NCBI GenBank assembly: GCA_019456285.1
Contig: VRUE01000004.1
Coordinates: 7,789 to 58,247 of the forward strand
Length of the DNA: 50,459 nucleotides
Reading direction: 5' to 3'
Source: Solirubrobacterales bacterium
GTDB taxonomy: Bacteria > Actinomycetota > Thermoleophilia > Solirubrobacterales > 70-9
The notes beneath the pieces are model-generated. The model did not search any database. It saw nothing but the letters and a program-made list of their open reading frames with translations, and was not told the DNA's origin. Positions 8,784 to 18,133 of this stretch are shown piece by piece (position 1 is the stretch's first letter; each line of letters begins with the position of its first letter). A program made the translations under genes and the position numbers.

Positions 8784-10517
8784 GTGAAAAGCCTTCTGCC
8801 TGAGGTGAAGCGGCGGCGCCGTCTCGTCACCCGCACGCTCCCCCTCATGCTCGTCGCGGTCGTGGCGTTCGTCCTGGGAGCCACGGCCGGGGCGCCGGGG
8901 TCGCCCGAGAAGGACGCCGCCGAGCGCTTCACCGAGGCGTGGGCGCGTCAGGACTTCGCCGCGATGCACCGGGAGCTGAACCTGGCCTCGCGCCGAGCCG
9001 TCAGCGAGGCCGAGTTCTCAGCCGCCCACCGGGGCGCCGAGGAGGCGGCGACGCTGCGAGGGCTGACTCCGGCCTCCCCACAGGACGCGATCTCCGTGGA
9101 CGGAGGGACGGTCGTGCCGGTGACGATCGAGGCTCGCACGGTCGCCTTCGGGCGCGTCGAGGCCGACCTCGAGATCCCCTTCTCCGACGGCGGCATCGCC
9201 TGGGACCCGAGCCTCGCCTTCCCCGGGCTCGTCAAGGACGAGCACCTGGAGAACCGGATCGAGCTGGCCCCGCGGGCGCCGATCCTCGCCGCCGACGGCT
9301 CGGCACTGGCGGAAGGCGCGGCCGGGGCGCGCTCGCACCCGCTCGGCAGCGCCGCGATCGACGTCGCCGGCGAAGTCGGAGCCGCGGACGACGCCGACCT
9401 CGCCGCCCTGGCCCGCCAGGGGTTCCCGCCCGGCACTCCGGTCGGGATCAGCGGCATCGAGCAGGCGCTCAACGCGCGGCTGGCCGGCAGGCCGGGCGGC
9501 TCGCTGCTCGCCGTCTCCGACTCGGGCGGGTCGGCGAGGATCCTCGCCCAGTCGGAGCCCCGGCCCGGCGCGCCGGTGAAGACCACGATCGACCCCGACC
9601 TCCAGGCCTCCGCCGTCTCGGCCCTGGCCGGGCGCTTCGGGGGAATCGCCGTTCTCGACGCCCGCAACGGCGATGTCCGCGCCCTCGCCGGCCAGGCCTT
9701 CTCGGCGCCCCAGCCTCCCGGCTCCACCTTCAAGATCGTCACCACGACCGCGGCGTTGCAGCGAGGCGTGCTCTCGCTCGACGACGAGTTCCCGATCCTC
9801 GACGGGGTCAACGTCGGAGGGCGCTTCATCAGCAACGCCGGTGGCGAGCTCTGCGGCGGCACCTTTCCGGAAGCGTTCGCCGAGTCCTGCAACGCCGACT
9901 TCGCCCCGCTCGGGCCGATGATCGGCAACGACGCGCTGGTGGCGACGGCGGAGCGGCTCGGCTTCAACTCGCCCCCCAGCCTCTACGCGCCGCGAATCGT
10001 CCGCGCCGTCGACCCTCCCCAGCCGACCATCCCCGTCGAGATCGGCGACGACCTCGATCTCGGTGTCAGCGCGATCGGGCAGGGCGAGGTGCTGACGACG
10101 CCGCTGCAGATGGCGAGCGTCGCCCAGACGGTCGCCAACGGCGGCGTCCGTGAACCGACATCGGTAGTCGCCAACCGCAAGCTGCGGCCCGAAGCCGAGC
10201 CGGTGCGGGTGATGTCGCGGAGGATGGCCCACGACCTGACCGACCTGATGGTCGGGGTGGTGACGGGCGGGACGGGGATCGCGGGTGCGATCGTGGAGGC
10301 GCAGGTGGCCGGCAAGACCGGAACGGCGGAGCTGGGCCCCGAGCCCGGCCAGGAGGATCCTGCCGAACCGATCCAGATCAAAGACGCCTGGTTCACCGCC
10401 TTCGCCCCCGCCGACAGCCCGAGGCTGGCGATCGCCGTGATGCTCGTCGACGCCGGCGCCTCCGGCGGCGAGGTCGCCGCCCCGGCGGCGGCGCAGGTCC
10501 TCTCCGCCGGCCTCTAG
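8784..10517 (+). CDS. Penicillin-binding transpeptidase (NTF2-like domain + transpeptidase)
   Basis: Membrane-anchored DD-transpeptidase that cross-links peptidoglycan. A positively charged N-terminus is followed by one transmembrane helix (about residues 17-36), an NTF2-like domain of the MecA_N type (about 43-140), a linker/dimer region and the transpeptidase domain. The active-site motifs are S314-T-F-K (SxxK), S368-C-N (SxN) and K511-T-G. At 577 aa it resembles actinobacterial PbpA-like class B enzymes carrying the MecA_N domain. Start GTG 8784; the context is downstream of the MarP-like protease in the same direction with about 50 bp between. Confidence 0.9.
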   Translation: MKSLLPEVKRRRRLVTRTLPLMLVAVVAFVLGATAGAPGSPEKDAAERFTEAWARQDFAAMHRELNLASRRAVSEAEFSAAHRGAEEAATLRGLTPASPQDAISVDGGTVVPVTIEARTVAFGRVEADLEIPFSDGGIAWDPSLAFPGLVKDEHLENRIELAPRAPILAADGSALAEGAAGARSHPLGSAAIDVAGEVGAADDADLAALARQGFPPGTPVGISGIEQALNARLAGRPGGSLLAVSDSGGSARILAQSEPRPGAPVKTTIDPDLQASAVSALAGRFGGIAVLDARNGDVRALAGQAFSAPQPPGSTFKIVTTTAALQRGVLSLDDEFPILDGVNVGGRFISNAGGELCGGTFPEAFAESCNADFAPLGPMIGNDALVATAERLGFNSPPSLYAPRIVRAVDPPQPTIPVEIGDDLDLGVSAIGQGEVLTTPLQMASVAQTVANGGVREPTSVVANRKLRPEAEPVRVMSRRMAHDLTDLMVGVVTGGTGIAGAIVEAQVAGKTGTAELGPEPGQEDPAEPIQIKDAWFTAFAPADSPRLAIAVMLVDAGASGGEVAAPAAAQVLSAGL

Positions 10518-10529
10518 CGGCGGGCCGGG

Positions 10530-11078
10530 CTAGAGATCGAGCGTGACCTCGGCGGGGCCGTCGGGCCCGGGGATCTCCAGGATCAGCGGCGGGTTCTGGG
10601 AGGCGGAGTCGGAGAGCAGGAAGAGAATCAGCGAGCCCTCGATCGGCCCCTGCTGGGGGGTCGAGTCGAGCGCCGGCAGCTGGTCCTCGGCGCCGAGGTC
10701 GGCGCCGAGGTGGAGCGCGTAGAGGCTCTCGCTCGGGATCGACTCGTAGACCTCGCCGTCGGCGTCGGAGATCGTCATCGAGTCGGGCAGGGGCTGCGGG
10801 CTGTCGGCCTCGTTCTCGATCTGGAAGAAGACGCCGAAGTAGCTGGCGTCGGGCGGGGGCGGGGGCTGGTCGACCAGATAGGCGGAGTCCTCGGTGTCGC
10901 TCGGGTTGAGGAAGCGGGAGAAGATCGCTTTGTACTGGACCTCTCCCAGCTCGACCGGCTCGCCCTCCACCACCTCCTTCGAGTGGCTGGAATAGCCGCA
11001 GGCGGAGACGGCGAGAGCGGCCGCGCAGAGCGCCAGCGCGGCGAGAAGCGGCAGGATGAGTCTGCGGTGGCGGGGCAT
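10530..11078 (-). CDS. Putative lipoprotein, 182 aa
   Basis: MPRHRRLILPLLAALALC starts a typical lipoprotein signal peptide, and the lipobox VSAC puts the lipidated Cys at about residue 27. The mature part is acidic, has a short proline run (QPPPPP) and a beta-rich middle (YFGVFFQIENEADS, MTISDADG) like small extracellular immunoglobulin-like domains of the DUF4352 kind; this is only a resemblance. ATG 11078 is chosen because the signal peptide begins there; the frame is open further upstream but enters the palindrome at 11116-11229. It is convergent with the penicillin-binding protein gene, 12 bp apart. Confidence 0.75.
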   Translation of the reverse strand: MPRHRRLILPLLAALALCAAALAVSACGYSSHSKEVVEGEPVELGEVQYKAIFSRFLNPSDTEDSAYLVDQPPPPPDASYFGVFFQIENEADSPQPLPDSMTISDADGEVYESIPSESLYALHLGADLGAEDQLPALDSTPQQGPIEGSLILFLLSDSASQNPPLILEIPGPDGPAEVTLDL

Positions 11079-11115
11079 CGGCGGCGGGAGTTTATAAGGG
11101 CCTAAGCAGATCAAG

Positions 11116-11229
11116 GACTCTCTTTCCGCACTTCTCGCCCCCAATGCTGGAGGGGCTCTCACTGCGGATCGCGATGAACGCCGAGGCGTGGGGGGAGAAA
11201 TAGACGTTGAGAAGTGCGGAAAGAGAGTC
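11116..11229. repeat. Inverted-repeat element with perfect 21-bp arms
   Basis: Arms 11116-11136 and 11209-11229 are exact reverse complements over 21 bp (left arm begins GACTCTCTTTCCGCAC) around a 72-bp interior. AAG flanks both ends (11113-11115 and 11230-11232) and could be a 3-bp target duplication; this is weak evidence. It lies between the divergent lipoprotein and FHA genes and would form a long hairpin in the 5' leader of either. The interior does not match the other elements in the window. Confidence 0.7.
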
Positions 11230-11326
11230 AAGGACGGCCCCGAGATGCTCGATTATGCGGCAAAGACCGGGTGCGGCGCCGCTCGCGGCGCGCTATCATC
11301 ATCTGTCGGAGGCGCCGGAAAGGAGA

Positions 11327-11908
11327 GTGGTCATCTTCACCAGTGTCAGTCGCAATTCGGTCGCCGATAGCCTTGCCACCGGTATGGTCCCCGGCTCGGG
11401 GACGTTTTTTTGTCTCGACTGCAGCTCCCAGCTCTCGCTCCGCGAGAATGATCGCCTACCCGACTGCCCCCGCTGCGGGGCCTCCAGATTCCGCCGCGAC
11501 TCGATCTTCGAGTCGATGCAGGACGGAGAGACCACCGCCGAGCTTGCCATCCCCTCCCACCTGACGCCCCCGGGCTGGCTGCAGAAGGCGCGGGCGGAAT
11601 TGCCCCGCCACAGCCGCTACCTGGTTTGCGGCGGCGACGAGGAGGAGATCCGGGTCTTCCCGGTCAAGCGCGGCTGGATCCGGATCGGCCGCAGCGTCAC
11701 CGCCGATGTCCGCCTCAACGATCCAAGCGTCTCGCGCCGCCACGCGCTGGTGGTCTCGGAACCCGATGCGCCGTTGCGGGTGCTGGACGACCGCAGCCTC
11801 AACGGCGTCTTCCTCAACGGCGTCCTGATCGACTGGAGCAAGATGGCGGATGGGGACGAGCTGAAAATCGGCCGCTACCGCCTCTTCGTCTTCGCGCTGG
11901 GAAGCTAA
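11327..11908 (+). CDS. Zinc-ribbon and FHA-domain protein
   Basis: An N-terminal zinc ribbon (CLDC...CPRC) is followed by a linker and a C-terminal forkhead-associated domain. FHA hallmarks are RIGRS, the SRRHA loop and LDDRSLNGVFLNG, the phosphothreonine-binding face. FHA proteins read Ser/Thr kinase signals; the ribbon may bind nucleic acid or protein. GTG 11327 is taken because AAGGAG lies just before it, although the spacing is short; ATG 11384 is an alternative. The frame continues upstream to 11207 through the inverted repeat, which looks spurious. No kinase gene is nearby. Confidence 0.8.
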   Translation: MVIFTSVSRNSVADSLATGMVPGSGTFFCLDCSSQLSLRENDRLPDCPRCGASRFRRDSIFESMQDGETTAELAIPSHLTPPGWLQKARAELPRHSRYLVCGGDEEEIRVFPVKRGWIRIGRSVTADVRLNDPSVSRRHALVVSEPDAPLRVLDDRSLNGVFLNGVLIDWSKMADGDELKIGRYRLFVFALGS

Positions 11909-11948
11909 AGATCTAAGCGCCGCGGTTCCGGCCACCCTCGGTCGTAGC

Positions 11949-12377
11949 ATGGAGAGTGTGAGTGCCGCGCCCGATCCAGTCGACCCCGCATTCCCGCCGG
12001 GCGCCCCCGGGATATCCGCAGCGGCGGACCGGGCGCGCGAACGGTTGCACGAGGAGATCGAGCGGATGCGGGTCGGAGTCGAGGAGATGCTGGCCGAGCA
12101 GGAGGGCGGCGACGGCGAGCTGCGGCGTGAGCTGGAGGAGCTGCGGAGGGAGACCCGGCGCTACGTCAAGCGGCGGGTTCGCAAGAGCGAGAGGCGAATC
12201 GAGAAGTCGGTGGGCAAGATCGACGAGCGGACGCGGGAGCTGGAGCGGCGGCTGGACGGCGTCGAGCAGGACCGCAAGTACGCCGAGTGGCGGATCCACG
12301 CCAACACCGAGGCGATGCTCGACGGCTTGCTGCGCGAGATAAGAGCTATCGCGGACCTTCTAACTCGAACCCGCTGA
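11949..12377 (+). CDS. Coiled-coil protein, 142 aa
   Basis: A proline-rich N-terminus of about 25 residues is followed by a long highly charged helix (about residues 27-135) with heptad-like spacing of Leu/Ile/Val among Arg and Glu, for example ELRRELEELRRETRRYVKRR. It is probably a cytoplasmic dimeric coiled coil. I recognise no family or catalytic residue. It lies 40 bp after the FHA gene in the same direction and may be co-transcribed. It ends 15 bp before the palindrome at 12393. Confidence 0.6.
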   Translation: MESVSAAPDPVDPAFPPGAPGISAAADRARERLHEEIERMRVGVEEMLAEQEGGDGELRRELEELRRETRRYVKRRVRKSERRIEKSVGKIDERTRELERRLDGVEQDRKYAEWRIHANTEAMLDGLLREIRAIADLLTRTR

Positions 12378-12392
12378 GCAAGGTCGCAAGGG

Positions 12393-12489
12393 AGGGACGG
12401 GTGCCCCTCCGACGGAACTTGTGAGCCGCAATGCGTCGGCGCCCTCGCCAAGTGCGGGCGCGGGTTCAGGCGGAGGGGCGCCCGTCCCT
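12393..12489. repeat. Palindromic element between convergent genes (family shared with 35236)
   Basis: Arms 12393-12411 and 12471-12489 pair over 19 bp with one mismatch. The interior shares GACGGAACTTGTGAGC (12411-12426), GCGCCCTCGCC and GCGGGTTC, in the same order, with the reverse complement of the element at 35236-35327. It lies between the convergent coiled-coil gene and gltB, ending 4 bp from the gltB stop, so the hairpin could serve as a two-way terminator. Confidence 0.7.
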
Positions 12490-12493
12490 GCAC

Positions 12494-15400
12494 CTACTCG
12501 GTCGAGATAGAAGGATCCGCCTGAACCCTGTGCGGCACGACCATCAGGAAGTTGTCCGCGGCATCGGCCGCCAGGCCGAGCATCCGGTCGGCCTCTTCGT
12601 TCTGGTCGGTGGCGCGTAGCTCATCTGCGTAGTGGCTGAGAAGGTCGTCTATGTCCAATGGGCCCTCGGCGTCAAGGTCCTTCAGCTCCACTTTGGCGCC
12701 CTCGCCGAGGCGGCTCTGGATGACGTCGCGGTCGATGCCGAAGGCGTTCTGGCGGACGTAGACGCGGCCCCCGGTCATCCCGGCACAGGCCCAGGGGCCG
12801 ATGTCGCCGAGCACCACGGCGCGGCCCGAGGTCATGTACTCGAAGGCGAAGCCCTTGGCGTTGGCGCGGTCGACGATGCAGCCGCGGCTGTCGTCGACCT
12901 CGTGCTCGGGCTCGCCGGCCAGCACCACGTCGGCGCCGGAGAGGCGGATGCAGAAGCGCGAGTCGGCCGAGCCCTGGACGAAGAGGCGGCCGCGCTGGGC
13001 GCCGTAGGCGAAGGACTTGCCGACCGAGCCGTTGAGGCGGCGGCCCTTGGCGCCCTTGCCCTTCAGCACCGCGACGGTCCCGCCCAACATCCCCTTGCCG
13101 ACGCCGTCCTGGGCGCCGCCCTCGACCCGGATCGAGACGCCGTAGGCGTTGAAGGCGCCGAAGCCCTGGCCGGCGACCGAGCCGCCGTTGAACTCGAGGC
13201 TGGCGAGCACGTCCTCGCCCGGCTCCGGGCCGTCGCCGAAGATCCGGGAGCGGGCGATCGCCCCGGCCAGCTCGGTGCCGAGGACGCGGTCGTGGGCGTC
13301 GGTGGGACGCGGGAACTCGCTGCGGATCGTGCGCCCGAAGCAGACCTCGCCGGCGAGGGCGGCGATCTGCGCCGAGGCCTGCTTGGCCTCCATCCGGATC
13401 GGGCGGGCGACGACCAGGCCGGCCTCGGCGCGAGCCTCGGCCTCCCTGGGGGCCGGCAGATCGAGCGGCTCGAGGTCGAGGAACTCATCCAGCGGGGTGA
13501 TCAGCGACGTCAGGTCGATCTGCTCGTGGTGGGAGATCTGCTCCAACAGGTCGTAGCGGCCGACCAGGTCCTGGGCGCGCTCGTAGCCGAGCGAGGCGGC
13601 GACCTCTTTGACCTCCTCGCCCACCGCGGCGAAGAAGCGGGCGCAGCTCTCGGCCGCGCTGTCGACCTCCTGCGGGGTGAACTTCTTGAGGCCGTGCTGC
13701 TGGGCCTGCTCGGTGGTTTCGATCTGGGTGGCGATCCCGACGTGGCAGGTGTCGAGCTGGCAGCCGCGGCAAATCGTGCAGCCGAGGCTGACCATCGCCA
13801 GCGTGCCGAAGCCGACCCGGTTGGCGCCGAGGCAGTGCAGCTTGACGATGTCGTGCCCGGTGCGGTAGCCGCCGTCGGCCCAGATCTCGACCCGGTTGCG
13901 AATGCCCGCCTCCATCAGCGCCCGGTGGACGGCTCGGGTACCGATGTCGGAGGGCAGGCCGACGTGGCGCAGCGCGTGCTGGCGGGCGGCGCCGGTCCCC
14001 CCCTCGAAGCCCGAGAGGGTGATGATGTCGGCGCCCGCCTTGGCGATCCCGAGGCCGATCGTGCCGATGTTCGGCACCACCGGAACCTTGACCGAGACTC
14101 GCACGTCGGGGTTGACCGTCTTCAGCTCGTCGATCAGCTCGGCGAGGTCCTCGATCGAGTAGAGGTCGTGGTTGTTGGAGGGCGAGATCAGGTCGGTGCC
14201 GGGGGCCGCGTTACGGGCGGCGGCGACCTTCTCGGAGACCTTCTTGCCGGGCAGGTGGCCGCCCTCGCCGGGCTTGGCGCCCTGGCCGATCTTGATCTCG
14301 GCTACGTAGGAGGAGTTGATCATCTCCGCTGAGACGCCGAAACGGCCCGAGGCGACCTGCTGGCCGCGCCACTTGCGGTAGTGGCCGTACATGTCGCGGA
14401 TCTCGCCCCCCTCGCCGTTGATGCAGAGGACGTTGATCGCCTTCGCCGCCTCCGCGTAGGCGCGGAAGGCCGGCTCGGACTGCGAGCCGAAGCTCATCGA
14501 GGAGATCACGACCGGGTAGTCGTGGTGACCCACCCCGGCGTCGACCGTGGCCGGGTCGACCGGCTCACGGTCGCCCTTCAGCCCGATGATGTGCCGCATC
14601 GAGATCGGGTTCTGGCGCTCCAGGTCGCGCACCTTCTCGGAGTACTCGGCGTAGGAGCCGGAGCCGTTGGCGGTGGCGATCGCCGCCTTGTAGACCCTGG
14701 GGTAGAAGCGGAAGGTCTTGGCCGGTTTTGCGTCCTCGTCGCCGGCCAGGACCCGCGCCCGCTCGTTGTTGTCCTCGTCGAGGTCGGCGAAGCCGGCGCC
14801 GCCCCGTTCGGAGGCGGCGAACGCCTCGGTCTGGAAGATCTCGACCAACTCGGGCTTCACCCCGATCGAGGAGAACTGGCGGGCGTAGCCGCGCACCTCG
14901 TGGATCCCGATCGTCGAGATCACTTTCTCGATCCCCTTGGTTAGCGCATCGCAGAGGTTGGAGATGTCGGTCTGGTAGTCCTCGACGCAGACGACCTCGA
15001 CCATCGTGTACGGGCAGACGCCGTTGGCGCCGAGCCCCAGCGCCAGCATCGTGTCGTGGACGTTGCGAATCGCCGCCGAGCGCAGCACGATGCCGCAGCG
15101 GCGGCGCAGGTTATCCTCGCCGGGCTCGACCCGGAACTGCTTCAGCGCCTGGTCGACCGCGGAGGTGGCCAGGTGCGGGTCGAGGTAGCGGCGCTCGGCG
15201 TCGTAGACGGTGCGGTCGGTGAGCACCAGCAGCTCGGCGCCGTCGCGGATCTTCTTCACCGCCTCCTGCTTGATCCGCTCGATCGCCCCCCGGGTCGTCT
15301 CGGACTCGAGCAGGGAGATGTCGACCGCGGCCGCACGGCCCCGGAACTCCTCCCAGAGGTCCTCGAGCAGGTGGGTGCGGTGCTCACGGGCGATGCGGCG

Positions 15401-17155
15401 GTACGTCTTGTCGGAGAGCGGCGCCATCCCGTGGTGGCCGCCGAGGATCACCGGGAACGAGGTCTCGACCGTGCCGGTGTCCTCGCCGGCGGCGGCGAGC
15501 GAGGGGCGGCGCCCGAACACCGCACGGGTCGAGAAGTGCTCGACCTCGCGCTCGCGGTCGATCGCCGGGTTGGTGACGACGGCGACCGTCTCCTTGAAGT
15601 AGTCGGCGAGGTTCTGGCGCTCCGGCGAGAGGGCGGCTAGCGGGCCGTCGTAGCCGAGCGAGCCGATCGGCTCGGCGCCGTTCGAAGCCATCTGCTGGAC
15701 GAGTTTGACGTCGTCGCGCTGCCAGCCGAAGCCGGCGAGGACGCGGTCGGTGACCTTGACCGGCTCCTCGGGGCCGGCGTCGGAGTAGCCGGGGACCTCG
15801 CCGCCCTCCAGCGGGCCGCCGGTGTCGAGGGCGCGATCGTAGGGACCGGCCCGCTCGGCGCCGGTGCGCCGCAGCCAACGCTCGCGGACGATCCGCAGCA
15901 TCTCATCGTGGGGGTGCAGGGTGGAGCGCTTGCGCTCGCGGTCGATCCTCACCAGCACCTTCTCGCCGGGGGCGAGCGGCTTCGGCTCGGAGACCATCGA
16001 GCCGACCGAGACGACGCCCGGCTCGGAGCTGAAGACGAAATCCTCCGCCGTCTCGACCTGCCAGAGCGGCCGCAGGCCGAGCGCGTCGGCGGAGAACACG
16101 CACTCGTCGGTGTGGCGTGCGATCAGCGCCACCGGGCCCTGGGCGAACGGCCCCATCGCCTGGCGCAGGTACATGTAGAAGGGGTGCAGGTCGGCCGGCA
16201 GCAAGCGGATCTCCTCGACGACCGGCGGCACGACCATCTCCATCGCCTCGGCGAGGCTGAGCCCGTCGCGGCTGACCAGGGTGTCGATCGTCCGGTTGAG
16301 GTCCTGCGAGTCCGAGGAGCCGGGCTGGATCGGGACGCCGAGCATGCGCGCCTCCTGGCGCAGCTGCTCGATCGTGTTGATCTCACCGTTGTGGCCGAGC
16401 ATCGAGAAGGGCTGGACGCGCTTGAAGGAGGGCCAGGTGTTGGTCGAGTAGCGGTTGTGGCCGAAGCAGCCGACCGCCTCGAAGCGCTCGTCGCGCAAGT
16501 CGGGGTAGTAGGCGTCCAGGACCTTGGGTGTGCCCATCACCTTGTAGACGCAGGTCGTCGCCGAGAAGGAGGGGACGTGGACGTCGAGCCGCTGCTCCAG
16601 CTCGATCAGCAGGTCGAAGAGGACGCGGTCGCGGCGGGAGGCGTCGGCGACCAGGCCGGCGATCTGCCAGAAGTGCGGCTCCTCCTCGCGGGCGGTGGGG
16701 CCGAGCGCCGTCGAGTCGACGACGCCGATCCGCTCGGCGAGGATGCGGAAGCCCCCCCGCCCGAGCAGCTCGCGGGCATCGTGCTGGACCCGCTCGCGGT
16801 CCCGGGGGCGCTCGACGAAGACGTGGGCGACCGCGAAGGCGTCGCCGAGGGCCAGCGAGGGGTCGTGGCCCCCGACCCGCACCTCCTCGGCCCAGATCTT
16901 GCGCGGGATGTCGAGCAGCACCCCGCAGCCGTCGCCCTCGCCGTCGACGTTGCCGGCCCGGTGCAGCATCTTCTGCAGCGCCTGGATCGCCCGTTCGAGC
17001 GGCTCGCGGCCGGGCGTCGCGTCCTTGCGGACCGAGGCATAGATCGCGCAGGCGTCCTTGTCCTCAACGCTGGGCGGCGAGACGAGCGGCCGGTATGGAA
17101 GCTCAGGCGAGTAACGCCCCGAAACCGCGTCAGAAGCTGACTGGTGCTTGGACAT
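12494..17155 (-). CDS. gltB: Glutamate synthase, large (alpha) subunit
   Basis: Makes two glutamates from glutamine and 2-oxoglutarate in ammonium assimilation. 1553 aa, full length for GltB. The class II glutamine amidotransferase begins at Cys36 (DKDACAIYASV), implying removal of a 35-residue propeptide. The central and FMN/synthase domains follow, with KPGEGGHLPG and GFEGGTGA glycine-rich motifs. The 3Fe-4S cluster signature CRGCQLDTCHVGIATQ is intact. The C-terminal GXGXG beta-helix is visible in GAFNAYGVSIRVEGGAQDGVGKGM-type repeats read in short blocks. ATG 17155 lies about 60 bp downstream of a near-consensus promoter. No gltD (small subunit) is adjacent; it must be elsewhere, or another electron donor is used. 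Confidence 0.95.
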   Translation of the reverse strand: MSKHQSASDAVSGRYSPELPYRPLVSPPSVEDKDACAIYASVRKDATPGREPLERAIQALQKMLHRAGNVDGEGDGCGVLLDIPRKIWAEEVRVGGHDPSLALGDAFAVAHVFVERPRDRERVQHDARELLGRGGFRILAERIGVVDSTALGPTAREEEPHFWQIAGLVADASRRDRVLFDLLIELEQRLDVHVPSFSATTCVYKVMGTPKVLDAYYPDLRDERFEAVGCFGHNRYSTNTWPSFKRVQPFSMLGHNGEINTIEQLRQEARMLGVPIQPGSSDSQDLNRTIDTLVSRDGLSLAEAMEMVVPPVVEEIRLLPADLHPFYMYLRQAMGPFAQGPVALIARHTDECVFSADALGLRPLWQVETAEDFVFSSEPGVVSVGSMVSEPKPLAPGEKVLVRIDRERKRSTLHPHDEMLRIVRERWLRRTGAERAGPYDRALDTGGPLEGGEVPGYSDAGPEEPVKVTDRVLAGFGWQRDDVKLVQQMASNGAEPIGSLGYDGPLAALSPERQNLADYFKETVAVVTNPAIDREREVEHFSTRAVFGRRPSLAAAGEDTGTVETSFPVILGGHHGMAPLSDKTYRRIAREHRTHLLEDLWEEFRGRAAAVDISLLESETTRGAIERIKQEAVKKIRDGAELLVLTDRTVYDAERRYLDPHLATSAVDQALKQFRVEPGEDNLRRRCGIVLRSAAIRNVHDTMLALGLGANGVCPYTMVEVVCVEDYQTDISNLCDALTKGIEKVISTIGIHEVRGYARQFSSIGVKPELVEIFQTEAFAASERGGAGFADLDEDNNERARVLAGDEDAKPAKTFRFYPRVYKAAIATANGSGSYAEYSEKVRDLERQNPISMRHIIGLKGDREPVDPATVDAGVGHHDYPVVISSMSFGSQSEPAFRAYAEAAKAINVLCINGEGGEIRDMYGHYRKWRGQQVASGRFGVSAEMINSSYVAEIKIGQGAKPGEGGHLPGKKVSEKVAAARNAAPGTDLISPSNNHDLYSIEDLAELIDELKTVNPDVRVSVKVPVVPNIGTIGLGIAKAGADIITLSGFEGGTGAARQHALRHVGLPSDIGTRAVHRALMEAGIRNRVEIWADGGYRTGHDIVKLHCLGANRVGFGTLAMVSLGCTICRGCQLDTCHVGIATQIETTEQAQQHGLKKFTPQEVDSAAESCARFFAAVGEEVKEVAASLGYERAQDLVGRYDLLEQISHHEQIDLTSLITPLDEFLDLEPLDLPAPREAEARAEAGLVVARPIRMEAKQASAQIAALAGEVCFGRTIRSEFPRPTDAHDRVLGTELAGAIARSRIFGDGPEPGEDVLASLEFNGGSVAGQGFGAFNAYGVSIRVEGGAQDGVGKGMLGGTVAVLKGKGAKGRRLNGSVGKSFAYGAQRGRLFVQGSADSRFCIRLSGADVVLAGEPEHEVDDSRGCIVDRANAKGFAFEYMTSGRAVVLGDIGPWACAGMTGGRVYVRQNAFGIDRDVIQSRLGEGAKVELKDLDAEGPLDIDDLLSHYADELRATDQNEEADRMLGLAADAADNFLMVVPHRVQADPSISTE

Positions 17156-17216
17156 CCAACCTCCCGGTTTCCGCGCCTTCTTCGAGCGGGCGCGCGACGG
17201 GTTGACGAGTCACCGC

Positions 17217-17245
17217 ATTATAGGCCGCAGCGACCCGCCGGACAA
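17217..17245 (-). promoter_or_regulatory. Sigma-70-type promoter for gltB
   Basis: On the minus strand TTGTCC (17245-17240) and TATAAT (17222-17217) are separated by exactly 17 bp, 62 bp upstream of the gltB ATG. It starts only 7 bp beyond the thrB stop, so gltB is likely transcribed separately from the thr operon. Confidence 0.65.
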
Positions 17246-17251
17246 CCTTCT

Positions 17252-18133
17252 CTAAAGCTCCGGGACGTCGGCGCCGTGGGGGGTGAAGGGGAGGCGGCGG
17301 ACCTCGGCCCAGCCCTGGCAGCGACGCTCCAGCTCCTCGGTGACCTTGCCGGCGTCCTGCCAGGTCGTCCAGACGAGGACGGTGGGGCCAGCGCCCGAGA
17401 TCGTCGCCCCGAGGGCGCCCAGCTCGGCGGCGGCGTCGACCAGCTCCATCGAGCGGGGGTAGAGGTCGCGGCGGCGCGGCTGGTGGATGCGGTCGGCGAG
17501 CCCGCGGCGAACCAGGTCGAGGTCGGCCCGCTGCAGGCCGAGCACCAGCTGCGAGGCGGCGGAGACGTTGGCGACGGCGTCGCTCAGCGGGACCTCGGCC
17601 GGAATCGCATCGCGGGCGCGCTCGGTCGATACCTCCTCGGCGGGGATCACCGCGACGCCCTCCAGGCCGTCCGGGGGGTCGAAGCGGGCGGCGCTCGGGG
17701 CGCCCCCGTCCTCCCGGCCGCAGATCACGAACCCGCCGTAGATCGCCGCGGCGACGTTGTCGGGGTGGCCCTCCAGCGCGGTCGCCCGCACCAACATCTC
17801 CTCCCTGGAGAGCGCCAGCTCGAAGAGGTGGTCGGCGGCGAAGAGCCCGGCGACGATCGCCGCGGCGCTGGAGCCGAGCCCGCGGGCGAGCGGAATCCCG
17901 CCGAGCAGCCGGAAGGCGATGCCGTCGGCGGGATGCAGGCTCTCGAAGGCGCGCACGATCAAGTTGTCGCGCCCGGTCGGCACATCCATCCCGCCCGGGT
18001 CGAAGCAGAACTCGCCGGCCTCCTCGACCTCCAGCTCCAGGTGCATCGCGACGGCCGCGGCCATCACGTCGTACCCCGGGCCGAGGTTGGCCGAGGAGGC
18101 GGGGACGCGGACGAGTCGGCGGCGGACGGTCAC
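17252..18133 (-). CDS. thrB: Homoserine kinase
   Basis: Phosphorylates homoserine, giving O-phosphohomoserine for ThrC. GHMP-kinase fold: N-terminal [17 protein letters not shown], the ATP-binding [15 protein letters not shown] loop, and a C-terminal [14 protein letters not shown] motif. 293 aa, normal length. GTG 18133 overlaps the thrC stop by four bases (GTGA), showing translational coupling; the longer open frame upstream is a shadow of thrC. Last gene of the lysA-hom-thrC-thrB operon. Confidence 0.95.
   Translation of the reverse strand: MTVRRRLVRVPASSANLGPGYDVMAAAVAMHLELEVEEAGEFCFDPGGMDVPTGRDNLIVRAFESLHPADGIAFRLLGGIPLARGLGSSAAAIVAGLFAADHLFELALSREEMLVRATALEGHPDNVAAAIYGGFVICGREDGGAPSAARFDPPDGLEGVAVIPAEEVSTERARDAIPAEVPLSDAVANVSAASQLVLGLQRADLDLVRRGLADRIHQPRRRDLYPRSMELVDAAAELGALGATISGAGPTVLVWTTWQDAGKVTEELERRCQGWAEVRRLPFTPHGADVPEL

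Noticed and set aside
12632-14332. Long open frame on the plus strand opposite gltB
   Set aside because: In GC-rich DNA the antisense frame of a real gene is often open. Its translation is low-complexity and shows no family motif, whereas gltB is unmistakable.
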